Source: an uncultured Cryomorphaceae bacterium
GTDB lineage: Bacteria; Bacteroidota; Bacteroidia; Flavobacteriales; Schleiferiaceae
Length of the DNA stretch: 59,794 nucleotides
Assembly: GCA_913043005.1 (NCBI GenBank)
Contig: CAJWKU010000010.1
Span: 1 to 59,794, forward strand
Direction: 5' to 3'
In this document: one piece after another, positions 42,968-52,830 of the stretch
Position numbering within the stretch: the first letter of the stretch is position 1
Layout: every line of letters starts with the position of its first letter
The notes under the pieces: generated by a model
Database searches by the model: none
What the model was told of the DNA's origin: nothing
The model's input: only the letters and a program-made list of their open reading frames with translations
Translations under genes and position numbers: made by a program

Positions 42968-43960
42968 ATGAAAAAAATTGCAATTAATGGATTTGGTCGT
43001 ATTGGTCGCTTAACTTTTCGTAATATCTTAAATAAATCATCACTTGATGTTATAGCCATAAATGACTTAACAGATACTGCAACTCTTGCGCATCTTTTAA
43101 AATATGACAGTGCCCATGGAGTGTTCCCAGGTTCAGTAGATTACACTCCAAATAGTCTAATTGTTAATGGTAAAGAAATTATAATTACTGCAGTTAGAAA
43201 TCCATCCGAGCTCCCTTGGGGCAAATTAGGGATTGACATGGTTATTGAATCTACAGGCCTATTTACTTCTAAAGAACAGCTTGAAATGCATATCACCGCA
43301 GGAGCAAAAAAAGTAGGCCTATCTGCTCCCGCAAAGGAGAATGTTAAAACTATTGTTCTCGGCGTTAACGATCATCTATTGACAAATACTGATAAAAGCT
43401 TTAGTAATGCCTCATGCACTACAAATTGTCTCGCTCCAATGATGAAAGTCCTAAATGATAATTTTGGAGTGAAAAAAGGTTATATGCTTACTGTTCATGC
43501 TTATACGAATGATCAAAGTATTCAAGATGCTCCGCATAAAGATTTGCGCCGAGCTAGAGCCGCCGCAGTCAATATGATTCCAACAACTACAGGTGCGGCA
43601 AAAGCCGTTGGTTTAGTACTTCCAGAGCTAAAAGGTAAGTTAGATGGATATGCCATTCGCGTTCCTGTAATTACTGGCTCCGCAACAGATATTACAGTAG
43701 AATTGAATCATAATGTAACAAAAGAAGAAGTAAATTTAGCTATGGAAACTGCTGCTGATTCTTATTTAAAAGGAGTTATGGAATATACAGAAGACCCTAT
43801 AGTCTCTTCCGATATAATCGGGAATCCTCATTCATGTATTTTTGATTCTGGGATAACCTCAGCAAACGAAAATCTAATAAAAATTATGGGCTGGTATGAT
43901 AATGAAGCTGGATACTCTGCAAGAATGGCGGATATGACAGAACGTTTTGCAAACCTTTGA
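42968..43960 (+). CDS. gapA: glyceraldehyde-3-phosphate dehydrogenase
   Basis: Oxidises glyceraldehyde-3-phosphate in glycolysis. The NAD-binding start AINGFGRIGRL and the catalytic NASCTTNCLAP with Cys150 are clear, and the C-terminal WYDNEAGYSARM is present. It has 330 residues. It lies 23 bases after pfkA and 10 before the kinase gene. It could be the main glycolytic GAPDH or a second copy; the window cannot tell. Confidence 0.96.
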   Translation: MKKIAINGFGRIGRLTFRNILNKSSLDVIAINDLTDTATLAHLLKYDSAHGVFPGSVDYTPNSLIVNGKEIIITAVRNPSELPWGKLGIDMVIESTGLFTSKEQLEMHITAGAKKVGLSAPAKENVKTIVLGVNDHLLTNTDKSFSNASCTTNCLAPMMKVLNDNFGVKKGYMLTVHAYTNDQSIQDAPHKDLRRARAAAVNMIPTTTGAAKAVGLVLPELKGKLDGYAIRVPVITGSATDITVELNHNVTKEEVNLAMETAADSYLKGVMEYTEDPIVSSDIIGNPHSCIFDSGITSANENLIKIMGWYDNEAGYSARMADMTERFANL

Positions 43961-43970
43961 TATAATCTAG

Positions 43971-44849
43971 ATGATATTAATTATTGAAAGCGGCTCAACA
44001 AAAGCTGATTGGATATGCATAGATCAAAAGGGCGCAGAAGTCTCAAGGTGGTCTTTAATGGGATTTAATCCCTATTTCCATTCAGCTGATTTTATAGGAA
44101 AAATTCTCAAAAATCATTCTGAAATTTCTAAAATATCAGAAAGCGTTGAGCAAGTATGGTTCTACGGTGCGGGATGTAGTTCCAAAAAATTAAACAAAAT
44201 AATTTTTAATGGCTTACGGTCTGTGTTTAGAAATTCTATAATCAATATTGACCACGATCTTAAAGCCGCAGCATTTGCCACTTATGACAATTGCCCTCAT
44301 GTCGCATGTATATTGGGTACGGGATCTAATTCGTGCTATTTTGATGGTAAAAAAATTATCGAAAGAGTGCCTGCTTTAGCCTATATTCTTGGGGATGAGG
44401 GATCCGCTAGTTCTATCGGGAAGAGACTGTGTGCAGATTGGATTTATGGTATAATGCCTAACAATTTAAGCATTGACTTTACAAACTCATATAAAACTTC
44501 AAAAGAAGAAATTTTAGATAAAGTATACAATCAAAAACACGCAAATGTTTATCTAGCTTCATTCTCAAGATTTGCTGGTGAGCATTCCAAACACCCATAT
44601 ATAAAGCAGATAATAAGTGATGGCTTTAAAAAATTCTTAGAAATTCATGTGTTATGCTTCAGTGAAGTAAAAAAAGGTGCTCCTGTTAACTTTGTGGGCT
44701 CTGTTGCAAAAGCCTTTGAATCGTTATTACGAGAGCAATGTTTAGAGCTTAATATAAATTATGGTCGTACCCAAGCTAAGCCAGTGAATTTATTAGTAGA
44801 GTATCACTTAAAGACATTGAGAATTCTTAATAAAGAATTAAAAGTTTGA
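43971..44849 (+). CDS. BadF/BadG-type ATPase, N-acetylglucosamine kinase-like sugar kinase
   Basis: ASKHA-fold kinase. The first phosphate-binding motif is ESGSTKADW at residue 6, the second is ILGTGSNSCYFDG, and LGDEGSASSIGKRL matches the N-acetylglucosamine-kinase branch. It has 292 residues. Maltose phosphorylase releases free glucose, and no other hexokinase is in this operon, so it may act as a glucokinase. That role is inferred from context. Its stop overlaps the TTG start of the next gene. Confidence 0.85.
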   Translation: MILIIESGSTKADWICIDQKGAEVSRWSLMGFNPYFHSADFIGKILKNHSEISKISESVEQVWFYGAGCSSKKLNKIIFNGLRSVFRNSIINIDHDLKAAAFATYDNCPHVACILGTGSNSCYFDGKKIIERVPALAYILGDEGSASSIGKRLCADWIYGIMPNNLSIDFTNSYKTSKEEILDKVYNQKHANVYLASFSRFAGEHSKHPYIKQIISDGFKKFLEIHVLCFSEVKKGAPVNFVGSVAKAFESLLREQCLELNINYGRTQAKPVNLLVEYHLKTLRILNKELKV

Positions 44850-45508
44850 TTCGTGCGCTAATTTTTGATCTAGATGGTGTCATCGTAGATACTGCAAGGT
44901 ATCATTTCATCGCTTGGAAGAAAATAGCTGAAAGCCTTAAAATACCATTTGGGGAAATTGAAAACGAAAAGTTAAAAGGAGTTTCTCGAATTGATTCCTT
45001 AGAGAAAATTTTAAATTGGGGAGGAATTACTTTATCTAAAAAAGAAAAAAAATATTGGTTAGATATTAAAAATGAATTTTATCTGGATTGTATATCCCAA
45101 ATAAGTCCTAATGAACTTCTCCCTGGAGTTTCAAAATTAATTGAAGAATCCAAACAATGTGGTTTTAAAATAGCCCTTGGTTCAGCGTCTAAAAATGCAA
45201 TTCCAATTCTTAAAAAAGTAAACCTGATAAATTCATTTGATGAAATAGTAGATGGAACTATTGTTTCTTTGTCCAAGCCTAATCCTGAAGTTTTTTTACG
45301 AGGAGCTGAGCTGCTAAACTTATTGCCTGAGCAGTGTCTGGTATTTGAAGATGCCCAATCTGGAATATTTGCGGCAAAAAATGCGCAAATGAAGTGCGTA
45401 GCTATAGGTAATACTTTTAATTTAGAGGGTGCTGAAATAGTTATTGAATCTTTGGAAGAGATTTCAGATATCAAATTATTTATATCAGAATATATATTAA
45501 AAGAATAA
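44846..45508 (+). CDS. pgmB: beta-phosphoglucomutase
   Basis: Converts beta-glucose-1-phosphate, the product of maltose phosphorylase, to glucose-6-phosphate. HAD-family motifs are intact: FDLDGVIVDT with nucleophile Asp8 and acid-base Asp10, then GVSRIDSL of the cap, ALGSASKNA, and FEDAQSGIFAAKNA. It has 220 residues. The start must be TTG at 44846, which overlaps the previous TGA, since no ATG precedes the catalytic motif. It lies 11 bases before maltose phosphorylase. Confidence 0.94.
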   Translation: MIRALIFDLDGVIVDTARYHFIAWKKIAESLKIPFGEIENEKLKGVSRIDSLEKILNWGGITLSKKEKKYWLDIKNEFYLDCISQISPNELLPGVSKLIEESKQCGFKIALGSASKNAIPILKKVNLINSFDEIVDGTIVSLSKPNPEVFLRGAELLNLLPEQCLVFEDAQSGIFAAKNAQMKCVAIGNTFNLEGAEIVIESLEEISDIKLFISEYILKE

Positions 45509-45519
45509 TGTGAACTATT

Positions 45520-47811
45520 ATGAAGCCCAATATTGATATTAACGAATGGAAAATAATTGAGTCAAAATGGGATCCGGCACAGCAGATTAATTCAGAAAGT
45601 TTATTTTCCCTTGGTAACGGCCGAATGGGACAGCGCGCTAATAATGAAGAATATTTTGGGGGAGATTCTTTACAGGGGACATATGTCGGTGGTGTTTATT
45701 ATCCAGATAAAACTCGAGTAGGTTGGTGGAAAAATGGCTACCCTGATTACTTTGCAAAAGTTATAAATGCTGTCAACTTCACAGGCATTGATATTTCTAT
45801 CAACTCAGAACAACTAGACCTAAATATTGCATCGGTCAAAACTTTTCATCGTGAATTAAATATGAAGGAAGGGGTTCTGAAAAGAGAATTCGAAGCCACG
45901 CTTAAAAATGGCATTACGACTCAAGTGTGCACTCAAAGGTTTTTAAGTATTTCACAAGATGATTTGGCAGTAATAAAATATGAAATTCAACTAGAGCAAG
46001 ATGCAAGTATCGAGATCACCCCTTTTCTAGATTTTAATGTTACCAACTCTGATTCTAATTGGAACGAGACATTTTGGAAATGTATTAATCAAGGTAGTAA
46101 TGACGAGAGTGGTTTTGTGCACAGCCAAACAAAAAAACTCAACTTTCATGTAGCATGCGCTATGGAGTGTCGAATTAATGGACATAAAGGGCTTTCTTCA
46201 AATAAAGAATCCTATTCAAAAACAAATTATAAGATCTCCGCGAAAAAGAATAGAAAATATACATTATATAAATATGTATCTGTTATTAGTTCTCAAAATA
46301 CAGAAATACATAATTTAGAAATTCATGCAAAAAATAGAGCCATTAGCGCAGTAAATCAGGGATTTAATTCATTACTTACCGAGCATAATAACGCATGGCT
46401 CAAAAAATGGGAATTCGCTGATATCATAATCAAAGGGGATCTCCCTGCTCAGCAAGCAATACGATATAATATATTTCAATTACTACAAACTTTTACTGGT
46501 GTAGATTCGCGATTAAATATTGGTCCTAAAGGCTTTACTGGAGAAAAGTATGGGGGTTCAACTTATTGGGATACGGAAGCATTCTGTCTTCCCTTTTTCT
46601 TAGCTTCTTCAGAAGCTAGAATTTCAAAAAATCTCATTGTATATCGATATAAACAACTTGGAAAAGCCATTGAAAACGCCGAGAAGTTAGGGTTTAAAAA
46701 TGGTGCTGCTCTTTATCCAATGGTTACAATGAATGGAGAAGAGTGTCATAATGAATGGGAAATTACTTTTGAAGAAATTCATCGAAACGGCGCTATTGTT
46801 TATGGGATATACAATTATATCAGGCATACACAAGATTATAATTATTTGAAAGAAGGAGGGCTTGAAGTAATAGTAGCAATTTGCCGATTTTGGGCTCAAA
46901 GAGTGAATTGGAGCAATGAACGCAGCAAATATGTGATTCTCGGGGTAACGGGGCCAAATGAATATGAAAACAATGTCAATAATAACTACTACACAAATTA
47001 TATTGCGTCATGGTGTTTATCCTTTGCCATTCAATCTCTCAATAGATGGGAAGAAGAGGATCTTGTCAATTATTCGGAATTTTCTAAAAAAATAAAATTA
47101 AGTTTACCAGAATTAAAGAATTGGCAGAAAATTTCTGAAAATATCTATTTCCCTTTCAGCAAAAAGCTAGACGTATTTCTTCAGCAGGACGGTTTTCTTG
47201 ATAAGGAGATTATACCAGCAAAAAATATCCCACAAGATGATATCCCGATAAATCAAAAATGGAGCTGGGATCGTATTCTTAGATCATGTTTTATAAAGCA
47301 AGCCGATACCCTTCAAGGGATGTTTTTTTTCGAAGATCAAACTTCCTTAGAGGTGCTCAGGAAAAATTTTGATTTCTATGAACCTCTTACTGTGCATGAA
47401 AGCTCCTTAAGCCCCAGTGTTCATAGTGTTCTTGCAAATCGTCTTGGATATCAAGAAATGGCTTATGACCTTTATTTGCGTACTTCTCGTCTTGATTTAG
47501 ATGATTACAATAATGAAGTTCAAGAAGGCCTCCATATCACGGCAATGGGAGGAACATGGATGTCAATCGTTTATGGATTTGGAGGCATGAAAATCATCAG
47601 AGATAATTTACATTTTGAACCAAAATTACCGAAAAAATGGTCTCGATTAATATTTAACTTGCGGTGGCGTGATGCCGTTTTACGAATTGTCATTAAACAA
47701 AATGATTTTAACATTTCAAATATTAAAGGGGATTCGGTAGATTTCTTCGTTTCCGAAAAGAAAATCAGTCTAAAAAATGGCGAGAATTACAACAGTAATA
47801 CGATTCTTTAG
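45520..47811 (+). CDS. maltose phosphorylase (GH65)
   Basis: Splits maltose with phosphate into glucose and beta-glucose-1-phosphate. GH65 features include NGRMGQRANNEE near the start, GGSTYWDTEAFCLPFF, and the catalytic TGPNEYENNVNNN with general acid Glu481. It has 763 residues, normal for the family. Other GH65 enzymes (trehalose or kojibiose phosphorylase) are alternatives, but neighbouring alpha-amylases and beta-phosphoglucomutase favour maltose. It has no signal peptide, so it is cytoplasmic. Confidence 0.92.
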   Translation: MKPNIDINEWKIIESKWDPAQQINSESLFSLGNGRMGQRANNEEYFGGDSLQGTYVGGVYYPDKTRVGWWKNGYPDYFAKVINAVNFTGIDISINSEQLDLNIASVKTFHRELNMKEGVLKREFEATLKNGITTQVCTQRFLSISQDDLAVIKYEIQLEQDASIEITPFLDFNVTNSDSNWNETFWKCINQGSNDESGFVHSQTKKLNFHVACAMECRINGHKGLSSNKESYSKTNYKISAKKNRKYTLYKYVSVISSQNTEIHNLEIHAKNRAISAVNQGFNSLLTEHNNAWLKKWEFADIIIKGDLPAQQAIRYNIFQLLQTFTGVDSRLNIGPKGFTGEKYGGSTYWDTEAFCLPFFLASSEARISKNLIVYRYKQLGKAIENAEKLGFKNGAALYPMVTMNGEECHNEWEITFEEIHRNGAIVYGIYNYIRHTQDYNYLKEGGLEVIVAICRFWAQRVNWSNERSKYVILGVTGPNEYENNVNNNYYTNYIASWCLSFAIQSLNRWEEEDLVNYSEFSKKIKLSLPELKNWQKISENIYFPFSKKLDVFLQQDGFLDKEIIPAKNIPQDDIPINQKWSWDRILRSCFIKQADTLQGMFFFEDQTSLEVLRKNFDFYEPLTVHESSLSPSVHSVLANRLGYQEMAYDLYLRTSRLDLDDYNNEVQEGLHITAMGGTWMSIVYGFGGMKIIRDNLHFEPKLPKKWSRLIFNLRWRDAVLRIVIKQNDFNISNIKGDSVDFFVSEKKISLKNGENYNSNTIL

Positions 47812-47862
47812 GTTAGTACTATTTTAAACATTTAGATTTGATTTTTACACAATATTTTTAAA

Positions 47863-50241
47863 ATGCGAATTATCGCTCTTACTTCATTCCTGACTTGCCT
47901 TGCTCTTAACAGTTGCACTGATGTTAAAACAATTGACAGTTCTTATGTCAATGATCTAGGATATCGTCCTTTAAGAATTCAGGGAGAAGTCACAAAACTA
48001 TATACTCAAGACTACATAAGCACAGATATAAATAGGATCACCTGGCCAAATGGTTTAAAGGCAACTTTTCAAAAAGACTCTTCACTATACCTAATAAAAG
48101 GAAGAATGAAACAGCCCCTTGGTCATGTTACATTTCATACAGATGATGGCGACTTCTCATTGATAATCAGACAAGATTATTTGCAAGAAATTCAAATTGA
48201 GTATGACGGTAAAGAGAAGAATGACTCTATTTATGTTTTTGGGAGTTTTAATAATTGGAATAGAACATCCATGCCCATGAGTTATTCGAAACTAACGGAC
48301 TCTTCTAAGGGTAGGCATGTATTAAATTTAAACCTATCTGCCGGTCAATTTGAATTCAAATTTTATGTCAATGGACGTGAAGAGATCATTCCAAAAAATT
48401 CCTACGACATAGTCAGCAATGGCATGGGTGGCTATAATCATCAATTAATAGTCAAAGAGGAAACCAAACCATGTCAACCTCTAAGAGCACTGAGTGTTAT
48501 TGATCGACAGATCAGCGGTTTAAAGAGACAAAATGTAAAGATTGATAGCTTGCCAGAAGATCAGATTGTTCACGCATTATGGAACACGAGTTTAATCCCA
48601 AAAAAGTCAATACAAAGAAATAAAAATGGAGAATTATGGATAGAGCTTCCCGAAAAAGATAATTGGGGAGATCGAAACCATCTTCATTTATACTCACAAA
48701 ATGAATCACAAATAAGTAATGATATTCTAATTCCTTTTGATAAGCGTGATGTTATTCGGTCAACTACAAAATTAAACCGCCAAGACTGGGAGGCATCAAC
48801 ATTATATTTTTTAATGGTCGATCGTTTCTCAAATGGAAATTATATGAATGATAGGCCATTAAACCAAAGTGATGTTATTCCAATAGCTGATTACATGGGG
48901 GGGGACTTAGAAGGTTTGATCAACATACTTGATAGTGGGTATTTCGAAAATTTTGGCTTTAATACCGTTTGGCTTTCTCCCATTGGGAGAAATCCTGAAG
49001 GAGCATGGGGCTTATGGGATAAAGGAGGGGTTAAAAGTAAATTTTCAGGTTATCACGGCTATTGGCCGATAAGTTCAGTTCTACCTGATAGTCGTTTCGC
49101 ATCAAAAAAGTCTATAAAAAAATTGTTGAATTCCGCACATTCAAAAGATTTAAACGTTTTAGTAGATTATGTCGCTAATCATATTCATTTAGATCACCCT
49201 GTTTATAAAAAGCACCCGGAATGGACCACATCACTTTATCTAGAAGATGGAAGTCTAAATACTGAAAAATGGGACTCTCATAGATTAACAACATGGTTCG
49301 ATACTCATTTACCCACCTTAGATTTGCGCCGACCTGAAGTTGTTAATCCAATGACTGACTCCGCATTGGTGTGGGTCCGAGACTATGGTTTTGATGGTTA
49401 TCGTCATGATGCAACAAAGCATGTTGATGTCCTTTTTTGGAGAACTTTAACAAAAAAAATAAAAACAGAGGTAAATACTGATAAAAGAAAACGAATATTT
49501 CAAATTGGCGAGACTTATGGCTCTCCTGATTTAATATCTAGTTACATCGGTCCCGGATTGCTGGATGCACAATTTGACTTCAACCTTTATGATGCTGCTG
49601 TGAATTTTTTTGCTGATCTGAGTGGCGATGCGATGCAACTCATGGGAGTTTTAGAAACCAGTCTTAAGACTTATGGGTTTCACCATTTAATGGGAAATAT
49701 TTCCGGGAATCAGGATAGGCCTCGATTCATCTCTATTGCCGGTAAAGAAATCAACCCTGAAGAAGACACAAAATTAGCTGGATATACCCGTAAAATAGGA
49801 GCTGGAGACTCTATTTCTTATTCTAAGCTTGCTTTATTACACGCATTCAATCACTCAATCCCCGGGGTCCCTGTGATCTATTATGGTGATGAGTATGGAA
49901 TGCCTGGGGCAAATGATCCTGATAATCGTAGGATGATGAAATTCAATGGATATAATTCAAGCGAAATTGAGTTAAGAAATACAGTTCAGAATATTGTAAA
50001 AGCGCGAAGGCAAAATATGGCCTTAAATTTTGGGTTTACTGAAGTCCAAGCCCCAAGAAAAGATATATTATATATCATTAGGAGTTATTTAGATACTAAG
50101 GTTGAAATAATATTAAATAATGGACCAAATTCATTCACAAAAAAAATAACCTCTCCGAGAAAAATCATTGCCGGAAAAGGAGAATTAGGGATTAACCAAA
50201 TTGTAATTCCACCTTATGGTTTCGTTTATCTCGCATCATAA
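47863..50241 (+). CDS. GH13 alpha-glucan hydrolase lipoprotein with CBM48-like domain
   Basis: Membrane-anchored amylase or cyclomaltodextrinase-like enzyme. The lipoprotein signal ends at LNSC. A beta-sandwich (about 105-200) contains VFGSFNNWNRTSMPMS, typical of CBM48/CBM20 starch-binding folds. The GH13 barrel carries DYVANHIH, nucleophile Asp516 in RHDATKH, acid Glu550 in IGETYGS, and third carboxylate Asp618 in GNQD. The usual NHD is NQD here (Gln617). It has 792 residues. It would release maltose from glucan outside the cytoplasm; which side of the outer membrane is unknown. Confidence 0.9.
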   Translation: MRIIALTSFLTCLALNSCTDVKTIDSSYVNDLGYRPLRIQGEVTKLYTQDYISTDINRITWPNGLKATFQKDSSLYLIKGRMKQPLGHVTFHTDDGDFSLIIRQDYLQEIQIEYDGKEKNDSIYVFGSFNNWNRTSMPMSYSKLTDSSKGRHVLNLNLSAGQFEFKFYVNGREEIIPKNSYDIVSNGMGGYNHQLIVKEETKPCQPLRALSVIDRQISGLKRQNVKIDSLPEDQIVHALWNTSLIPKKSIQRNKNGELWIELPEKDNWGDRNHLHLYSQNESQISNDILIPFDKRDVIRSTTKLNRQDWEASTLYFLMVDRFSNGNYMNDRPLNQSDVIPIADYMGGDLEGLINILDSGYFENFGFNTVWLSPIGRNPEGAWGLWDKGGVKSKFSGYHGYWPISSVLPDSRFASKKSIKKLLNSAHSKDLNVLVDYVANHIHLDHPVYKKHPEWTTSLYLEDGSLNTEKWDSHRLTTWFDTHLPTLDLRRPEVVNPMTDSALVWVRDYGFDGYRHDATKHVDVLFWRTLTKKIKTEVNTDKRKRIFQIGETYGSPDLISSYIGPGLLDAQFDFNLYDAAVNFFADLSGDAMQLMGVLETSLKTYGFHHLMGNISGNQDRPRFISIAGKEINPEEDTKLAGYTRKIGAGDSISYSKLALLHAFNHSIPGVPVIYYGDEYGMPGANDPDNRRMMKFNGYNSSEIELRNTVQNIVKARRQNMALNFGFTEVQAPRKDILYIIRSYLDTKVEIILNNGPNSFTKKITSPRKIIAGKGELGINQIVIPPYGFVYLAS

Positions 50242-50259
50242 ATATAGATTAATAATAAA

Positions 50260-51630
50260 ATGAAAAAGATATTTTTACCCCTTCTTATTCTCGGCTTCCT
50301 GTCCTGCAGCGAGCATTCTGAATTATCCCATTCCGATCACCCTTTTCATCCTAAATGGTCAAAAAACTCGAATATCTATGAAGTGAATATTCGACAATAT
50401 ACTGCTGAAGGTACATTTTCAGCCTTTCAAAATCACCTCCCAAGACTTAAAAAAATGGGAGTAGACATCCTTTGGCTAATGCCTATTCAGCCAATAGGGA
50501 AAATTAAACGAAAAGGTATATTAGGCTCCTACTATTCCATAAGTGATTATACCGCTATAAATCCTGAATTTGGATCAGAACAAGACTTCCTAAAGCTAGT
50601 TTCAAATGCCCATGAATTAGGATTAAAGCTCATTCTCGATTGGGTCCCAAATCATACCGCATGGGATCATAATTGGTTAAATGAGCATCCGGACTACTAT
50701 TATAAAGATGAATCCACTGGAGTTATTTCAAATGGCCGTGACGACCATAATAACCCTACAGACTGGACAGATGTGGCAGAATTAGATTATAAAAATATTG
50801 CCATGCAGGAAGAAATGAAACAAGAAATGTTATGGTGGATAACTAATTTTCAAATAGACGGTTTCCGATGTGATATGGCAGGAGGGCAAACTGATAAATT
50901 TTGGAAAGAAACCAATACATTTCTCAGAGGTGAAAAAAAAGACATCTTTATGCTTGCTGAATCTGAGCATATCCCTTTACATAATTCTAATTTTGATATG
51001 ACTTATGGGTGGGAATTCCATCATATAATAAACAAAGTTGCAGGAGAAGGGCAAGATGTTCAAATAATAGACGAATATTTACAGAAACAAAAAAGTACAT
51101 TCCCTTCAGATGGTTACAGAATGTACTTTATCGATAATCACGATGAGAATTCTTGGAACGGCACAGTGGAAAGTAGAATTGGAGCAAATGCACAACCCGC
51201 ATTTATATTATGTTCGACAATGTCTCAAAGTATGCCCCTCATCTACTCGGGTCAGGAGGTTGGTTTAAATAAAAGCTTACGATTTTTTTCCCGCGATACT
51301 ATTGACTGGGAAACACCTTCACAAACTGAATTTTATTCCAAAGCTCTAGCTTTGAAAAAAAGTCAAATCAGCCTTGCAAATGGCGGTTGGGGAGGAGATC
51401 AAACACGTATTGAAACAGGCAATAAATCCGTATATGCTTTTAGCCGCGAAAAGGGAAGAAATAATGTTATTGTTTTCTTAAACTTCGATAGCGAACAAGC
51501 TCAAATAACATACACAAATGCGCCCAAAGGTGAGTATACAAATTGGTTCAATGGGGAAGACTTAATAATTAAAAAAACTGGTGATTTATCTCTGGCCCCC
51601 AATAGTTTTTTAGTGCTTACCCGAGACTAA
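50260..51630 (+). CDS. GH13 alpha-amylase lipoprotein
   Basis: Second alpha-amylase of the locus. The lipoprotein signal is short (FLSCS). Catalytic motifs are complete: DWVPNHTAWDH, nucleophile Asp205 in FRCDMAG, acid Glu234 in LAESEH, and NHDE with Asp295. It has 456 residues and no carbohydrate-binding domain. It is 18 bases after the first GH13 gene and closes the operon. Its TAA stop directly abuts the kbl stop on the other strand. Confidence 0.92.
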   Translation: MKKIFLPLLILGFLSCSEHSELSHSDHPFHPKWSKNSNIYEVNIRQYTAEGTFSAFQNHLPRLKKMGVDILWLMPIQPIGKIKRKGILGSYYSISDYTAINPEFGSEQDFLKLVSNAHELGLKLILDWVPNHTAWDHNWLNEHPDYYYKDESTGVISNGRDDHNNPTDWTDVAELDYKNIAMQEEMKQEMLWWITNFQIDGFRCDMAGGQTDKFWKETNTFLRGEKKDIFMLAESEHIPLHNSNFDMTYGWEFHHIINKVAGEGQDVQIIDEYLQKQKSTFPSDGYRMYFIDNHDENSWNGTVESRIGANAQPAFILCSTMSQSMPLIYSGQEVGLNKSLRFFSRDTIDWETPSQTEFYSKALALKKSQISLANGGWGGDQTRIETGNKSVYAFSREKGRNNVIVFLNFDSEQAQITYTNAPKGEYTNWFNGEDLIIKKTGDLSLAPNSFLVLTRD

Positions 51631-52830
51631 TCAAAGTACTTTTAAGTCTCTTCCTACATCTATAAATGCGCTTATGCATTGATCAATCTGTTCAGGTTCA
51701 TGTGCCGCACTCAATTGTACTCTAATCCTCGCCTGTCCTTTCGGAACAACGGGGAAAAAGAATCCGATAACATAAATGCCTTTCTTTAAAAGAGCATCTG
51801 CAAACTTTTGGGACAGTTCAGCATCATATAACATTACCGGAACAATTGCCGATTCTCCATCTTTTAGGTCAAAACCAGCAGATTTAATCCCATTCTTAAA
51901 ATGAGTCACATTTTTTTGAAGCTTATCTCTAAGTATCGTTGAACTACTTATTAAATCTAGAACTGCAATAGAGGCTCCAACAATAGATGGCGCCAAAGAA
52001 TTACTAAATAAATAAGGTCTAGATCGTTGGCGAAGCATACTTATTAATTCACTTCTTCCTGTTGTAAAGCCTCCCATTGCTCCACCTAGTGCCTTTCCAA
52101 GAGTCCCCGTAATAATATCCACTCTACCTAAAACATCTCTGAGCTCAATAGAACCACGGCCAGTTTTCCCTATAAGACCTGTTGCATGGCATTCATCAAC
52201 TAAAACCAATGCATTGTACTTATCAGCCAAATCACAAATTTTATCTAATTGAGCCACGTAGCCATCCATTGAAAAAACGCCATCAGTAACTATCAATTTT
52301 GTTTTTGCCTTATTATTGTCAGCTGCCACCAATTGTTCTTCCAAATCACTCATATCGTTATTTTTGTAACGAAACCTCATTGATTTGCAAAGCCGAACAC
52401 CATCAATAATTGATGCATGATTTAGACTATCACTAATAATAGCATCATTTTCCCCTAGCAACGGTTCAAAAACTCCGCCATTTGCATCAAATGCTGCTGC
52501 ATATAATATTGTGTCTTCAGTATGTAAAAACTCTGCAAGTTTAAGTTCCAAGGTCCTATGAATATCCTGAGTCCCACATATAAATCGAACCGAACTCATT
52601 CCAAACCCATGGGTGGTTAATGTGTTACTCGCTGCTGCTAAAACACTCGGATGACTGCTGAGCCCTAAATAATTATTTGAACAGAAGTTGAGTACTTCAG
52701 AGCCATCATCAAGCGTAATTAAAGCATCTTGAGTAGATGAAATAATCCGCTCCGTTTTAAAAAGCCCCTGGTCCTTTAAGCTCTCCAGCTCTACTCTCAA
52801 TTTAGAATAAAATTCTTCTTTAGTTCTCAT
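51631..52830 (-). CDS. kbl: glycine C-acetyltransferase (2-amino-3-ketobutyrate CoA ligase)
   Basis: PLP enzyme of threonine breakdown: 2-amino-3-ketobutyrate and CoA to glycine and acetyl-CoA. The PLP lysine is in GTLGKALGGAMGGF, and SNNYLGLSSHP, DECHATGLIGKTGRG and DGVFSMDG are present. It has 399 residues from the ATG at 52830 (MRTKEEF), which overlaps the upstream helicase gene by 11 bases. A TACCTTCG box lies 17 bases before that ATG, within the helicase gene. Threonine dehydrogenase is not in the window. Confidence 0.95.
   Translation of the reverse strand: MRTKEEFYSKLRVELESLKDQGLFKTERIISSTQDALITLDDGSEVLNFCSNNYLGLSSHPSVLAAASNTLTTHGFGMSSVRFICGTQDIHRTLELKLAEFLHTEDTILYAAAFDANGGVFEPLLGENDAIISDSLNHASIIDGVRLCKSMRFRYKNNDMSDLEEQLVAADNNKAKTKLIVTDGVFSMDGYVAQLDKICDLADKYNALVLVDECHATGLIGKTGRGSIELRDVLGRVDIITGTLGKALGGAMGGFTTGRSELISMLRQRSRPYLFSNSLAPSIVGASIAVLDLISSSTILRDKLQKNVTHFKNGIKSAGFDLKDGESAIVPVMLYDAELSQKFADALLKKGIYVIGFFFPVVPKGQARIRVQLSAAHEPEQIDQCISAFIDVGRDLKVL

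Noticed and set aside
45079-45474. 131-codon minus-strand open frame inside pgmB
   Set aside because: It is antisense to well-conserved HAD motifs; it is a shadow of the real gene.
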